Source: Prosthecobacter dejongeii
GTDB taxonomy: Bacteria; Verrucomicrobiota; Verrucomicrobiia; Verrucomicrobiales; Verrucomicrobiaceae
Assembly (NCBI RefSeq): GCF_014203045.1
Contig: NZ_JACHIF010000003.1
Coordinates: 372,001-436,000, forward strand
Length of the DNA: 64,000 nt
Reading direction: 5' to 3'
Positions within the stretch are counted from its first letter, which is position 1, and every line of letters starts with the position of its first letter. The notes beneath the pieces were generated by a model, which made no database searches, was not told the origin of the DNA, and saw only the letters and a list, made by a program, of their open reading frames with translations. The position numbers and the translations under genes are program-made. Positions 1 to 8,172 of this stretch are shown in pieces.

Positions 1-1781
1 TTAACGATGTGTGGGTGTCCCTCTCCCATCGCCTGGTAATGAGAACGAACTTCACGACAAGCTATCTCTCGAGTCTTCACGACGTCAGAGCTAGGATTGT
101 GTGAAGGATGCTTGATGGCGATCTGTTTGCCCGATGTTCCTTCGTATAGGTAAACAATGCCCGAGGAGCCTTTTCCCAGCTCGTTTTTCTTGGTGAAGGT
201 TTCACCTCCGATGATCACGGTATCGTCATCAACCTGACGGTTAGAAAGCTGGGACACGGCCTTCAAAAAGACTTTGTCGAGCAGTTGCTGCGATTCAGAG
301 CTGGCATTTTCATAGCTGAAGCTGAAGCTTTTTGAAAGCGGGTCCGGCACGCCTTCAGACATCAGTTCAGGGCAGTTTTCAGCCAGCATGCTGAGGAGTT
401 CGCTTTTCAGAAGCTTGCCATCACTGGTGGCATAACTCATTTGTTGGGTGGGATCCAGTTCGCGCAGTGCTTTGGCTAATGCATTGCCCAGATCTTCGAT
501 CACAGCCTGACTATCTGCACCTTGCAGGATGACATCAGCGAACTTTTGAGACAGACCTGGGTCTATCTCGATATCTGGCATTCCATGATCGGTTAAAAGC
601 GGCAATTTCTCCGGCATCTCCACATCGGTTCCTGCCCATGAGTCCAGGTGTGAAGCCTTCACAAATTCACCACGAGCCACCTCGAGACCATCAGACTCAC
701 GCATCAGCTTCGTGACAGGATTGAGCTTTGAGGGATCAAAGGTTTCGACCAGAGCGTTCGTTAAGGTGTGCACAAGTGGAGCATAGAAATCGAGGGTTTC
801 ATGCCGTTCCTTCATCTTCGTATGTTCACCGTTGGCCTGCTCCCGCATTTCTGCCAAGTGATCGACTTGGCGCGTATGCACATGCTTTAGTTTTTGCAGA
901 TGCCCCTCTTTGTCACGGCGCAGAATAAACTCCGTCCCAGGCTGATCTCCGTTGTTTTTTTGCAGCGAGGCAAAAACCTTCGACAGCTCTTTCTCCAAGG
1001 GTACATGCGTCTTCAGGCGGCTCATTTCATTCTGCACCAACTCCAGGAGCTGCATGTCCTTACTATTGGACACACCCCCTTCACGGGCCGTTAGGAGGTG
1101 ATCCTCCACCTTCACCAGCAGATCCAGTTTTTTCTGCATGCGGTCGCTCACATTGTGTTCTTTGCCTTGCTGCACCAGCCCTTCAAACTCATGCATGAGT
1201 TGATACGCTTTGGCTCGATGCGTTTGCGGTTGGCAGGCGATTTCATGCCGCACCAGTTGCAACATGTCTTGCACGGGGCCTTTAGCCGCCTGGTTCAGGT
1301 CCTTTCCTTTGAGAACATTCTTTCCCACATGTTTCTCCTGCATGGCTTGCAGGGTCGTCTCCAGGCATTTTAAACTCCCCAGTCGCACCGAGGCCGAAGC
1401 TCCTTCGCTAACCAACTTTTCGTGGTGTTCCGCCAGACGTAAAACGCTTTTGTGCAAGCTGCCGAAGTCTTTGTCTGGGTTCTTACTGCGATGCGTCATC
1501 TTAAAGGCAGTCCGCATCATCTTATCCTTGATGTTGCCATATCGGGAGGCTTTCCCCAGCGCCACTTTCAGACCCTCTTTACTGAGCACATTGTTAGCGG
1601 TGATGTTCCTCTCCTGCAGTGTTTTTGCATTTGGAGTACTTGTCATGATGGACGTTTGAGCCAGCCTCGATTGCTTGTTCGAGATGGAGGGGTCCGTCTC
1701 ACCTTGCGGCGCTTGGCGCTGGATATTGACGGGATTGAGCACCCCGCTTGACTGGCTTAGCTGGATTCCAAAGGTTTTCAT
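1..1781 (-). CDS. Candidate type III effector with C-terminal Ser/Thr protein kinase domain (partial)
   Basis: The frame is open from an ATG at 1779-1781 on the minus strand to the window edge, at least 593 residues, so the C-terminus is missing. The first ~520 residues are polar and largely helical with no recognised domain, as expected for a secretion and chaperone-binding region. Near residue 530 a protein-kinase N-lobe begins: a glycine-rich loop of the form GKGSSGIV, then an IAIK motif whose lysine (~residue 555) is the expected ATP-binding lysine, followed by a helix with candidate partner Glu. The catalytic loop and DFG lie outside the window, so activity cannot be judged. The gene follows a CesT-type chaperone gene by 38 bases on the same strand, the usual effector-chaperone layout. 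Secretion by the neighbouring T3SS is inferred; the kinase N-lobe is seen directly. Confidence 0.75.
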   Translation of the reverse strand, partial: MKTFGIQLSQSSGVLNPVNIQRQAPQGETDPSISNKQSRLAQTSIMTSTPNAKTLQERNITANNVLSKEGLKVALGKASRYGNIKDKMMRTAFKMTHRSKNPDKDFGSLHKSVLRLAEHHEKLVSEGASASVRLGSLKCLETTLQAMQEKHVGKNVLKGKDLNQAAKGPVQDMLQLVRHEIACQPQTHRAKAYQLMHEFEGLVQQGKEHNVSDRMQKKLDLLVKVEDHLLTAREGGVSNSKDMQLLELVQNEMSRLKTHVPLEKELSKVFASLQKNNGDQPGTEFILRRDKEGHLQKLKHVHTRQVDHLAEMREQANGEHTKMKERHETLDFYAPLVHTLTNALVETFDPSKLNPVTKLMRESDGLEVARGEFVKASHLDSWAGTDVEMPEKLPLLTDHGMPDIEIDPGLSQKFADVILQGADSQAVIEDLGNALAKALRELDPTQQMSYATSDGKLLKSELLSMLAENCPELMSEGVPDPLSKSFSFSYENASSESQQLLDKVFLKAVSQLSNRQVDDDTVIIGGETFTKKNELGKGSSGIVYLYEGTSGKQIAIKHPSHNPSSDVVKTREIACREVRSHYQAMGEGHPHIV

Positions 1782-1819
1782 AAAACCAAAGTTTAGAGAG
1801 GGTGGAAGCTTTAAAAAAA

Positions 1820-2275
1820 TTAGGCGCGGATGAAGTGTTCTGGCATGGAGACTCCTGCGTCGCTCTCGTCGGCCTCCACCACAGGTGCGTTGAGTTTTGC
1901 CTGCCAATGCTCAGCCCAGTTGATGAATTCTGTCAGGGATCGAGTGCAGCTTTCCGAATCGGCATTCTCACCGCCCAACTTACGCCAGATCAGCACCGCA
2001 CTCTCTGCACGGTCGAATCCAAAGGATATCCCTTCTCCCAATTCCCGACTAAAAAGCTGCGCCTCCAGCAATGTTTCGAAGAGGGGCGTCGGGTCTGCTT
2101 CAGCGATGGAGGCCACGACGCTGTAAAGGTACAGATCTTGCGTGAGGGGCTGTTCTTCTATGCTGATCTTCAATGAGGAATCCACCACAAGTTCACAAAT
2201 TCCGCGCGCATCTTTGGCGCTATCTTGAAGTCGGAATTCAGGGGGGAGTAAGTCTAGAAGGGCATTGAGATTCAT
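1820..2275 (-). CDS. CesT-family class I type III secretion chaperone
   Basis: This 151-residue acidic protein has the size and pattern of the CesT/SycE family: an N-terminal helix (LNALLDLLPPEF), a central run of beta strands (ISIEE, LYLYSVVASI) and a C-terminal amphipathic helix with LTEFINWAEHW. Such chaperones act as dimers in the cytosol, bind the N-terminal region of one effector and deliver it to the secretion ATPase. It lies directly upstream of the partial kinase gene on the same strand, so that protein is the likely client. A 10-base element shared with the 7571-8038 chaperone gene lies 45 bases upstream. The family call rests on pattern and context; the client is inferred. Confidence 0.7.
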   Translation of the reverse strand: MNLNALLDLLPPEFRLQDSAKDARGICELVVDSSLKISIEEQPLTQDLYLYSVVASIAEADPTPLFETLLEAQLFSRELGEGISFGFDRAESAVLIWRKLGGENADSESCTRSLTEFINWAEHWQAKLNAPVVEADESDAGVSMPEHFIRA

Positions 2276-2529
2276 GAGATGATTGGAGAGTCACAGGTCA
2301 AAAAGAACCCGCTATTGACTACATCACCCGTTGGTCATTCCTGAATTACGGTGAATTTTAAAACGTGGCCTGAGGGCTGAAAAAAAATCAGGCATCTGTA
2401 ATCCCCGCCGTCACTTCGGCGGATGCACATGAGGGAAGCCGTGTTCCCAAAGATACGGCGTCTCTGCCTTTGGCGGATGTTCGATGCCAAGGGCACGTCC
2501 TCAGTCACCTCCAGCAATACCGCTCACCC
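2276..2529. promoter_or_regulatory. Divergent intergenic region between two chaperone genes
   Basis: About 250 bases separate two divergently transcribed chaperone-effector pairs, so promoters for both must lie here. The minus-strand element GGGTGATGTA occupies 2320-2329. A perfect 6-base-arm hairpin (CCGCCG/CGGCGG, loop TCACTT) occupies 2405-2422. An in-frame leftward extension of the + gene to 2470 exists but is unlikely to be translated. No clear -35/-10 pair was identified. Confidence 0.4.
2320..2329 (-). promoter_or_regulatory. Shared upstream element GGGTGATGTA (copy 1)
   Basis: Read on the minus strand this 10-mer lies 45 bases before the start of the chaperone gene at 1820-2275. An identical 10-mer in the same orientation lies 50 bases before the paralogous chaperone gene at 7571-8038. 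The match is seen directly; a role as an activator or promoter site for effector operons is inference. Confidence 0.4.
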
Positions 2530-3000
2530 ATGCCAGTACCAGAACATCTCAACCACTTACTAACACAGATCGGTCCACAGATGGATCTTGATGAAGTCAT
2601 CGCCCATCACGAGGATCACTTATGGCTACTCCAAGGAGGGGATGATGTGCTTATTGAAATCATCTGGGTGGAAGAGCGCGAGACACTCGTTTTCAGCGCA
2701 ATCATCGGTTCCGTGCCGGAGGAAAATCTGGCGATCCTCATGCCACTGCTGCTGAATTACAATTATGCTTGGGAAGCAACAGGCGGTGCCCGCATGGCCC
2801 TAGACCCAAACGACAGGGAGGTGGTGCTCCTTCTCGACAGTCCCGCAGCTTCCATGGACCTACCAATGATGCAGGCCATCCTGGGTAACCTTTTAGAGAT
2901 CGTTCCACAGTGGAGAAATACCTTCCAGGCCCCCAGTGAATCTCTTGCTAACGTGTCTTTAGACCCCCTGGAGATCCCCCTGGGCAGTATCCGCGTCTGA
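2530..3000 (+). CDS. CesT-family class I type III secretion chaperone
   Basis: A 156-residue acidic protein (Asp/Glu-rich strands such as VLIEIIWVEE, then LVFSAIIGSVPEE) with the helix-strand-helix pattern of CesT chaperones. It resembles the 7571-8038 protein: both have a GxVPEE turn, a two-helix segment with a W-E-x-(T/S)-G-G motif, and end in a short tail with IRV. The ATG at 2530 was chosen because the longer frame from 2470 adds 20 residues with no family resemblance. The gene is 45 bases upstream of the atypical kinase-like effector gene on the same strand, which is the likely client. The family call is by pattern and context. Confidence 0.7.
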   Translation: MPVPEHLNHLLTQIGPQMDLDEVIAHHEDHLWLLQGGDDVLIEIIWVEERETLVFSAIIGSVPEENLAILMPLLLNYNYAWEATGGARMALDPNDREVVLLLDSPAASMDLPMMQAILGNLLEIVPQWRNTFQAPSESLANVSLDPLEIPLGSIRV

Positions 3001-3045
3001 TTTTTACTCCTCTTTCCAAATCTACTTTTAACACAGCCCACAGTC

Positions 3046-4653
3046 ATGCCTACCACACTCAATACCGCTAACAAGCCCACGTTCACCCAGCTCGTGGATA
3101 CCTTTAAAGATTCGAAGAACTTCGTCAAAGGTGACAAGGTCTCGCTAAGATTGTCCGGCGAAAATTTACATACGAAGAGTAGCAGACTGAGTCGCTGGGG
3201 ACCAACCGCAAAAAACGAGCGTTTGCAGAAACGTGCCAAAGCGGTGCTACTAGTCACTGAATCTCTGAATGAACATCTTCAAAAAGCAGGGTTAGGCAGA
3301 GATGCAGGAGCCAAGCTCATGTTGAAGTTGCAGAGTAGGGGGGAAATCAGTTCTGACCGGATCACGGTCAAAGACCTCAAAAGGCTGAATACCGAAGTTA
3401 AAACCAAGATTCAAGAGCACATCACCCACTCCATCCAGGAGTTTGCGGAAGCGGGCATCGATGGTTTTATGGATGAAAACGTCTCCTGGAAAGTCTCTGA
3501 CGGCGGCGCGGGGGGGGTGATTATCGCAGAGAAAAATACCGGCGAGAAGTCAATCCTCAAAATAGACAATGAAGCTTATAAGATAGCCGACAGTGCCTAT
3601 TCGATCCTCAATACCTTTCGCACTGCGGTAGGTGAGAACCTACCTTTTGATGTTCCTAACATGGTGCTTTTAGATGTTCCAGACAATTCGAATCTCTATG
3701 GGGAATGTGTCTCCAAGATCGAACAGGAAGTCAAGTCGCTCCAAACAGATCTGGACAAAGCCATCAAAGGGGAAAATTTGGGCCTAGCTAAGAAAATTGA
3801 GCAAAAATTAGTTAAGCTGCAAGGTAGTTCTCACAGAGACGGTATGAAGCAAAACCTGGTTAAGCACCAGAAAGTCATGAAGTTTGAAATGGTGGAAAAT
3901 GCTCAGCAGGGAAATCTTTTGTCACCTGAAAAGAAGCTAGAGCTACTACGGTCAAACTCTTTTGGGCAATCCGTAGGTCAATCGATGGTCCTATTGCAGT
4001 TTATGGGATTCAATGATCACCTGAATATGGGTAACAACATGGCTAACGGCAGTAATTTTAGTAACATCATGATCAATGAAGAAGGTAGGCTAAACCTAAT
4101 TGATCCTTCGATGGGGCAAGTGCAGAGAAAAGACAAATCTATTGGTTATGGAATAGACACTGATAGTCTGAAGGATAAATTTTCGGGTGCCACGAACTTC
4201 TTAAAAATACTGACTGCAACATCGCCGGAAGCTTTCGAGGAATGGATGGCTGGAAGTTTGAAGATGGATTCTAAGCTTGGATTCTCTACTGGAGACGATA
4301 ATCCTATTTCAAATGTGCTATTCGCTAGCTTTAGCCCTCCGTTCGAGGGGGGGACACTTTTTTACCGAGATACGGCTTCTAACCGAGACGAAACAGAGCA
4401 GTGGAAAAGTATTCCCGAGTCCAGTAAAAGACTTTTTGCCATCAATGTCATCAAGGGTATGGCCGAAGGATTGCAGATGTTGAGTCGAAATTCAGAAAGC
4501 CTGGGTGAAAAGCTGTCTGATAACGGCTTAACTAGCCATGACCCCAAAGACACCCTGAACCATATCAATCAAGGGTTGGAGGGACTCGACTTTAACAAAT
4601 TGGATGAGAAACTGAACCGACTCACAGAAATCTATCAAAACCAAGGCAATTGA
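3046..4653 (+). CDS. Candidate type III effector with atypical kinase-like core
   Basis: A 535-residue soluble protein with no signal peptide or membrane segment. Residues 1-140 are polar and helical, suiting a secretion/chaperone-binding region. Residues ~145-175 look like a nucleotide-binding N-lobe: Gly-rich SDGGAGGV, then KSILKID with candidate ATP lysine K172. At ~320-357 a segment with D324-H325, N340-I-M-I and L-I-D353 resembles the catalytic and metal-binding strands of phosphatidylinositol 3/4-kinase-like and related atypical kinases (pattern DRH..N-I-M-I ... IDFG), but with an insertion between the D-H and the N. Canonical HRD and DFG are absent. It follows a chaperone gene and ends at a terminator. 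Secretion and kinase activity are inferences; a non-kinase ATP-grasp-like enzyme is an alternative. Confidence 0.6.
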   Translation: MPTTLNTANKPTFTQLVDTFKDSKNFVKGDKVSLRLSGENLHTKSSRLSRWGPTAKNERLQKRAKAVLLVTESLNEHLQKAGLGRDAGAKLMLKLQSRGEISSDRITVKDLKRLNTEVKTKIQEHITHSIQEFAEAGIDGFMDENVSWKVSDGGAGGVIIAEKNTGEKSILKIDNEAYKIADSAYSILNTFRTAVGENLPFDVPNMVLLDVPDNSNLYGECVSKIEQEVKSLQTDLDKAIKGENLGLAKKIEQKLVKLQGSSHRDGMKQNLVKHQKVMKFEMVENAQQGNLLSPEKKLELLRSNSFGQSVGQSMVLLQFMGFNDHLNMGNNMANGSNFSNIMINEEGRLNLIDPSMGQVQRKDKSIGYGIDTDSLKDKFSGATNFLKILTATSPEAFEEWMAGSLKMDSKLGFSTGDDNPISNVLFASFSPPFEGGTLFYRDTASNRDETEQWKSIPESSKRLFAINVIKGMAEGLQMLSRNSESLGEKLSDNGLTSHDPKDTLNHINQGLEGLDFNKLDEKLNRLTEIYQNQGN

Positions 4654-4734
4654 GGAAGATAGAGTTGCCCGATGCTGCTTGGTAGGAATGGCTTTATAAC
4701 ATCCTCTAACCAATCACGAACCTCAGATTCAGGG

Positions 4735-4760
4735 CCGCATGCTAAACATGCGGTCTTGTT
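4735..4760 (+). terminator. Rho-independent-like terminator after the 3046-4653 effector gene
   Basis: A perfect 7-base stem CCGCATG / CATGCGG with a 5-base loop is followed by TCTTGTT. It lies 82 bases after the stop codon of the effector gene and before the IS remnant. Apart from this hairpin, nothing is recognised between 4654 and 5031. Confidence 0.55.
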
Positions 4761-5031
4761 ATGATGCGATAAATGCTGGGGATGATAAGTCGTGCCAAGC
4801 TAATATAAACCATCGGTGCTGGCAAAATCTGAACGTCGAAAAGATTTCTGGAGCTTGGCTGAAGAACTGGACGTTATTCGTTTTCTGGTTCCACCTCGGC
4901 TCATTGAAAGACGCTGGAGCATGGCTCATCCCTTGAGCTTCCCCATTTTCCTTTGACCTCTCAGACTTTGTTAAAATAGCTGCGGGTATGATACCATGCT
5001 GTTTTGGTTCTTACCAAGCGTGGAGAGTATC

Positions 5032-5560
5032 CTAAAGCGTGTCATGAACTTTGATAAGGCGCTGTACGAGGGTGGAAAGAGTGGTCATAAGCTGGGATGG
5101 CTGCCCCGACCGTGAACCCCAAGCCTCCGTATCTCGCCGATGTCAGTGATGAAGAGTGGTATTTTTGCCTCCCTTACTTTGAACTCATGACGGAAGAGGC
5201 TCTGCAAAGGGAGCGCTTCTTGCGCGATGTGTTCAATGCCGTTCGCTACATCGCCCGGGCTGGCTGCCCTTGGGGGATGCTGCCTCATGACTGGGCTATT
5301 GTTTACCAGCCATGGCAACGCTGGATCAAGGCTGGGTGCATGGAGGCCATGGCGGAATGTATTCTGAAAAGAACGCCCAGCCAAGCGCTGTGATCTTGGA
5401 GGGTCGCACGATGCAGTCCACGCCTGAGAGCGGAGTACGTGCAGGATACGATGGTTACAAACACAAGAAAAGGCTCCAAAGTGCATACTGCGGCGACTGG
5501 GTCGCCTTTGCTATGCTGATGCTTAACACTCTTTTCTCAAGAATTCATAGCACGCTCTAA
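5032..5560 (+). mobile_element. Internally deleted IS5-family element with target duplication
   Basis: The imperfect terminal inverted repeats begin AGCGTGTCATGAACTTTGAT at 5036 and, read from the other end at 5556, AGCGTGCTATGAATTCTTGA. Both ends are flanked by the direct repeat CTAA (5032-5035 and 5557-5560), matching the YTAR-type target duplication known for IS5-family insertions. The body is only 521 bases, much shorter than a typical ~850-base element, and encodes only transposase fragments, so it cannot move by itself. It sits between two effector operons. Confidence 0.7.
5097..5556 (+). pseudogene. Degenerate IS5-family transposase
   Basis: The first ~75 codons match the N-terminal domain of IS5-type transposases (DEEW...PYFEL, then FNAVRYIARAGCPWGMLPHDW...WQRW). 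The frame then breaks: about 50 bases on, a different + frame carries SAVILEGRTMQSTPESG and RAGYDGYKHKK, the segment that normally holds the first catalytic Asp region. After a further gap only a short C-terminal piece (AFAMLMLNTLFS) remains. At least two internal deletions and one frame change are needed, so no transposase can be made. Family motifs are recognised from memory. Confidence 0.7.
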
Positions 5561-5726
5561 ATAAAATAGACTGTGATAAAGACGTTCAAACACAGCCTGA
5601 TTTTATGAATCAACTTTATGCAAACTCACTCAAGTGGAATTTAAATGGACGAACTGTTTTATCTGTGTCTTGAGGCGGGCCTTGATTAAAAACTTCTTAT
5701 GAAGCAAAGACATTCGTCAAAGGTCA

Positions 5727-7514
5727 TTATAATCTCAACTTACCACGTGCGAGATCAATCATTTCGTTGTCATTTTTTGAGAAGCCTTTAATGATGTTTC
5801 GCACCTCCTCGCTGCCGATAGAGGAGTGTTTTAGAAGCGGATTCTCCAGGATCTCTTTGGCTGTTGGGCGATCCTCAGGCTTCGCTGTTAGGATAAAGTT
5901 TAAGAATGTATCGAGGGCAATATCATTTGTGGATGGGGCTAAGCCACCTTGGTTGAGAAATCCTTTACTGTCTCCCACAATGGCTAGTTTGCCATCTGTC
6001 TCCGAGAAATTTCCAAGACGGTGGTTAGCCGTTTTAGGCACTGTGTCTTGTCCGATTGCGTTGCCAGTAAGTATTTGATACGCGGAGGCACCTAGCCCCC
6101 AAATATCCATCTTAAAAGTGTTTTGAAATTTATTCTTTGAGAATTCTGGAAGTGAGCTTATCTCTCCGCTCAGTTGGGTGAGATGTGCCTCATGTTTTTT
6201 AATATGAGCTAGATTTACAATCTTTTCTCTATCTTCCCGATCCATTTCGGGGAACAGGATAGCGATGTCTTCTTTCAATTGAGCAAGATGTATCATTTTA
6301 CGCTTGTTTAGGGGAGATTTAGCATTTGTAATAGCTTCAGACTCCTTTTTATCAATGATCGAGAGTTCGGGGGCTTTATAAGCCGTTCCCTCAATATTGA
6401 CCATTTGATCTCGGATGTTCTCAGTTCCTTCAAAGGAAGTTCCAAAGTCTGACAAAAGACCTATTCCATTTTCATTCAACAGCATGTTTGCAGGCTTAAA
6501 GTCTAAGTGGGTCATGCCAGTTTCCTCATGAAGAGAGTTTAAGCTCTTAGCCATATCTTTAATGAGGGTCAGTAACACCACTTTCGCCTGACTTTTTGTC
6601 AACTGGCCGGGCCCTGGTTTTTGATTATCTGGAACCGTTTTCTCGTGGATTTTGAGAGCCATTTTTTCGATGTCTCCATGTGGAGCAAATTCAGTCAGAA
6701 TCCCAATGGATCCATCGGGAAAACAGCATGATCCGACGTAATCAATTGCTGATTTTTGAATCTTTGCAGAGACGTTTATATGATTCTGGATCTCAGTAAG
6801 CGCGCCTAGTCTATTCTGGTCTGTGTTCCTCTCGACCGCTTCTGTTATTGAAATTTTCAGAGCTACTATTTTTGATGGATTATCATCGGACTTATACTGA
6901 AATACATGTCCATAACCGCCCGTTGCGAGATGTTTGACAGGCTCATATTTTACACCATTCAGTTTAAATGGACTGGCTTTGAAATCCCTAAATTGTATGC
7001 TTTCACCCTTCTCCCACTCAACGGTCTTGATTTTTAGTTCTTTAACTTTATTTTCTGCTTGAGGTTTAAATTCATCTCGAATTTGACTCTGCATGAATGT
7101 TTTATCATAGACATTGAGAGCTGCTTTCAGGAATAAATTCAAGTTTTCGACCCGATGCGCTTTTTTGCCATTTTGATCATGGCCAGATAGAATGCTGCTT
7201 TCACTGAAATTATTGAGTGCATCTTCTAAATGGTGATTTTTAGAACCTTGCGTTGCAAGTTCGGAGATCAGGTTGCGTATTGTTTCATTCGCTACTTGCC
7301 GCCGACTCGCACTGACTTGGAAGATGTTCTCAAAGAACTTTTTCACCTTCCCCATGGAGCTTGTGTCAGCGGTCTTCACATACAAAGTGATTTCTTGATT
7401 TGGACCTTTTTTGCCATAGACCTTCAAGCCGTCTGATTGCTGTTTCAGCATATCGGAGATTTTCTGTAAATTATCTCGTGCTGTTGCTTGATTGCTCAAG
7501 GTGACGCTATTCAT
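5727..7514 (-). CDS. Candidate type III effector, Ser/Thr protein kinase
   Basis: A 595-residue soluble protein without signal peptide. Residues 1-180 are polar and helical (likely secretion and chaperone-binding region). Residues ~190-580 form a full eukaryotic-type kinase domain: Gly loop ATGGYGHV (197-204), VALK with K220, catalytic loop HLDFKPAN (D338, N343), DFG (356-358), APE (381-383) and DIWGLG in the F-helix. All key residues are present, so it should be active; the HLD in place of HRD suggests regulation without RD-type activation. A ~70-residue insertion with charged helices follows the APE motif. The gene is 56 bases downstream of a CesT-type chaperone gene on the same strand and is markedly AT-rich. 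A normal internal kinase cannot be excluded, but the chaperone pairing and T3SS neighbourhood favour an injected effector. Confidence 0.8.
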   Translation of the reverse strand: MNSVTLSNQATARDNLQKISDMLKQQSDGLKVYGKKGPNQEITLYVKTADTSSMGKVKKFFENIFQVSASRRQVANETIRNLISELATQGSKNHHLEDALNNFSESSILSGHDQNGKKAHRVENLNLFLKAALNVYDKTFMQSQIRDEFKPQAENKVKELKIKTVEWEKGESIQFRDFKASPFKLNGVKYEPVKHLATGGYGHVFQYKSDDNPSKIVALKISITEAVERNTDQNRLGALTEIQNHINVSAKIQKSAIDYVGSCCFPDGSIGILTEFAPHGDIEKMALKIHEKTVPDNQKPGPGQLTKSQAKVVLLTLIKDMAKSLNSLHEETGMTHLDFKPANMLLNENGIGLLSDFGTSFEGTENIRDQMVNIEGTAYKAPELSIIDKKESEAITNAKSPLNKRKMIHLAQLKEDIAILFPEMDREDREKIVNLAHIKKHEAHLTQLSGEISSLPEFSKNKFQNTFKMDIWGLGASAYQILTGNAIGQDTVPKTANHRLGNFSETDGKLAIVGDSKGFLNQGGLAPSTNDIALDTFLNFILTAKPEDRPTAKEILENPLLKHSSIGSEEVRNIIKGFSKNDNEMIDLARGKLRL

Positions 7515-7570
7515 ATTATCTTTAGGTGAGTGAGTTGAGTTATAGGGAGGAAGTTCTGATGAGGGTGATA

Positions 7571-8038
7571 TCAGACCCGGATAAAGGCCTGATTCATGGC
7601 AGAAGGCATGGCTGTGTTTTCTTGATTTGTTTTCATGGCAGATGCGAAGATGCCACGCCAGATCAAGACTCGTTCCACGAGATTGCCCGCTACCGTTGCG
7701 ATAGATGGCGTCGTTAATTCATCGCCCGCGAGGTCCACCATCATCATGGCAGCACCTTCTCGGCCTGCCATGGCGAGGTGGAGCCCTCCGCTTTCACGCC
7801 ATAGAAAAGACACATTGAGCATCGCTGACAAAAGTTGGGTTTTTTGTTCCTCTGGCACCACGCCGATCTCTGTCTGAAGAAGCAGGCGGCCTCGGGAGGC
7901 GTCGTATTCCAGTTCCACCATCACGGGTTCGTACTCGATGGCCCATGCATTGTCTGCAATTCGGGAGACGGAAAGAATTTCGCTGTCGAGCGGGCCCGCT
8001 TCGGCCACGAGGGTATTGATTTCTTCGATTGGTAGCAT
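7571..8038 (-). CDS. CesT-family class I type III secretion chaperone
   Basis: A 155-residue acidic protein paralogous in pattern to the 2530-3000 product: strands WAIEYEPVMVELEYD and LLLQTEIGVVPEE, a helix with WRESGGLHLAM, and a C-terminal helix and tail ending in FIRV. It is the first gene of a two-gene minus-strand unit with the 595-residue kinase, which is its probable client. The shared 10-base upstream element is at 8088-8097. Assigned by family pattern and context. Confidence 0.7.
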   Translation of the reverse strand: MLPIEEINTLVAEAGPLDSEILSVSRIADNAWAIEYEPVMVELEYDASRGRLLLQTEIGVVPEEQKTQLLSAMLNVSFLWRESGGLHLAMAGREGAAMMMVDLAGDELTTPSIATVAGNLVERVLIWRGIFASAMKTNQENTAMPSAMNQAFIRV

Positions 8039-8087
8039 GAGACGTATCTGGGTGAATGATTCGTATCCTGTGAATAGGACCTGAATT

Positions 8088-8097
8088 TACATCACCC
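8088..8097 (-). promoter_or_regulatory. Shared upstream element GGGTGATGTA (copy 2)
   Basis: Identical 10-mer to 2320-2329, again on the coding strand, 50 bases before the start of a CesT chaperone gene. Beyond the 10-mer a looser similarity (C-A/G-GGT-T/C-CT) follows at slightly different spacing in the two copies. The function is inferred. Confidence 0.4.
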
Positions 8098-8136
8098 AAA
8101 GTCTCGATCTGGATTACAGCCGAGCGGCAAAATTAT

Positions 8137-8167
8137 CCTAACCTTAACCTCCGCACTGTTGGTTAGG
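8137..8167 (-). terminator. Possible terminator after lcrR-like gene
   Basis: Inverted repeat CCTAACC / GGTTAGG (7-base arms, 17-base loop). On the minus strand the hairpin follows the stop codon of the lcrR-like gene at once and is followed by ATAATTTTG. The long loop makes it a weak candidate. Confidence 0.3.
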
Positions 8168-8172
8168 GGCTG

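Noticed and set aside
4739..4936. 65-codon + strand frame after the effector gene
   Set aside because: Starts inside the terminator hairpin, has no family likeness and no ribosome binding site.
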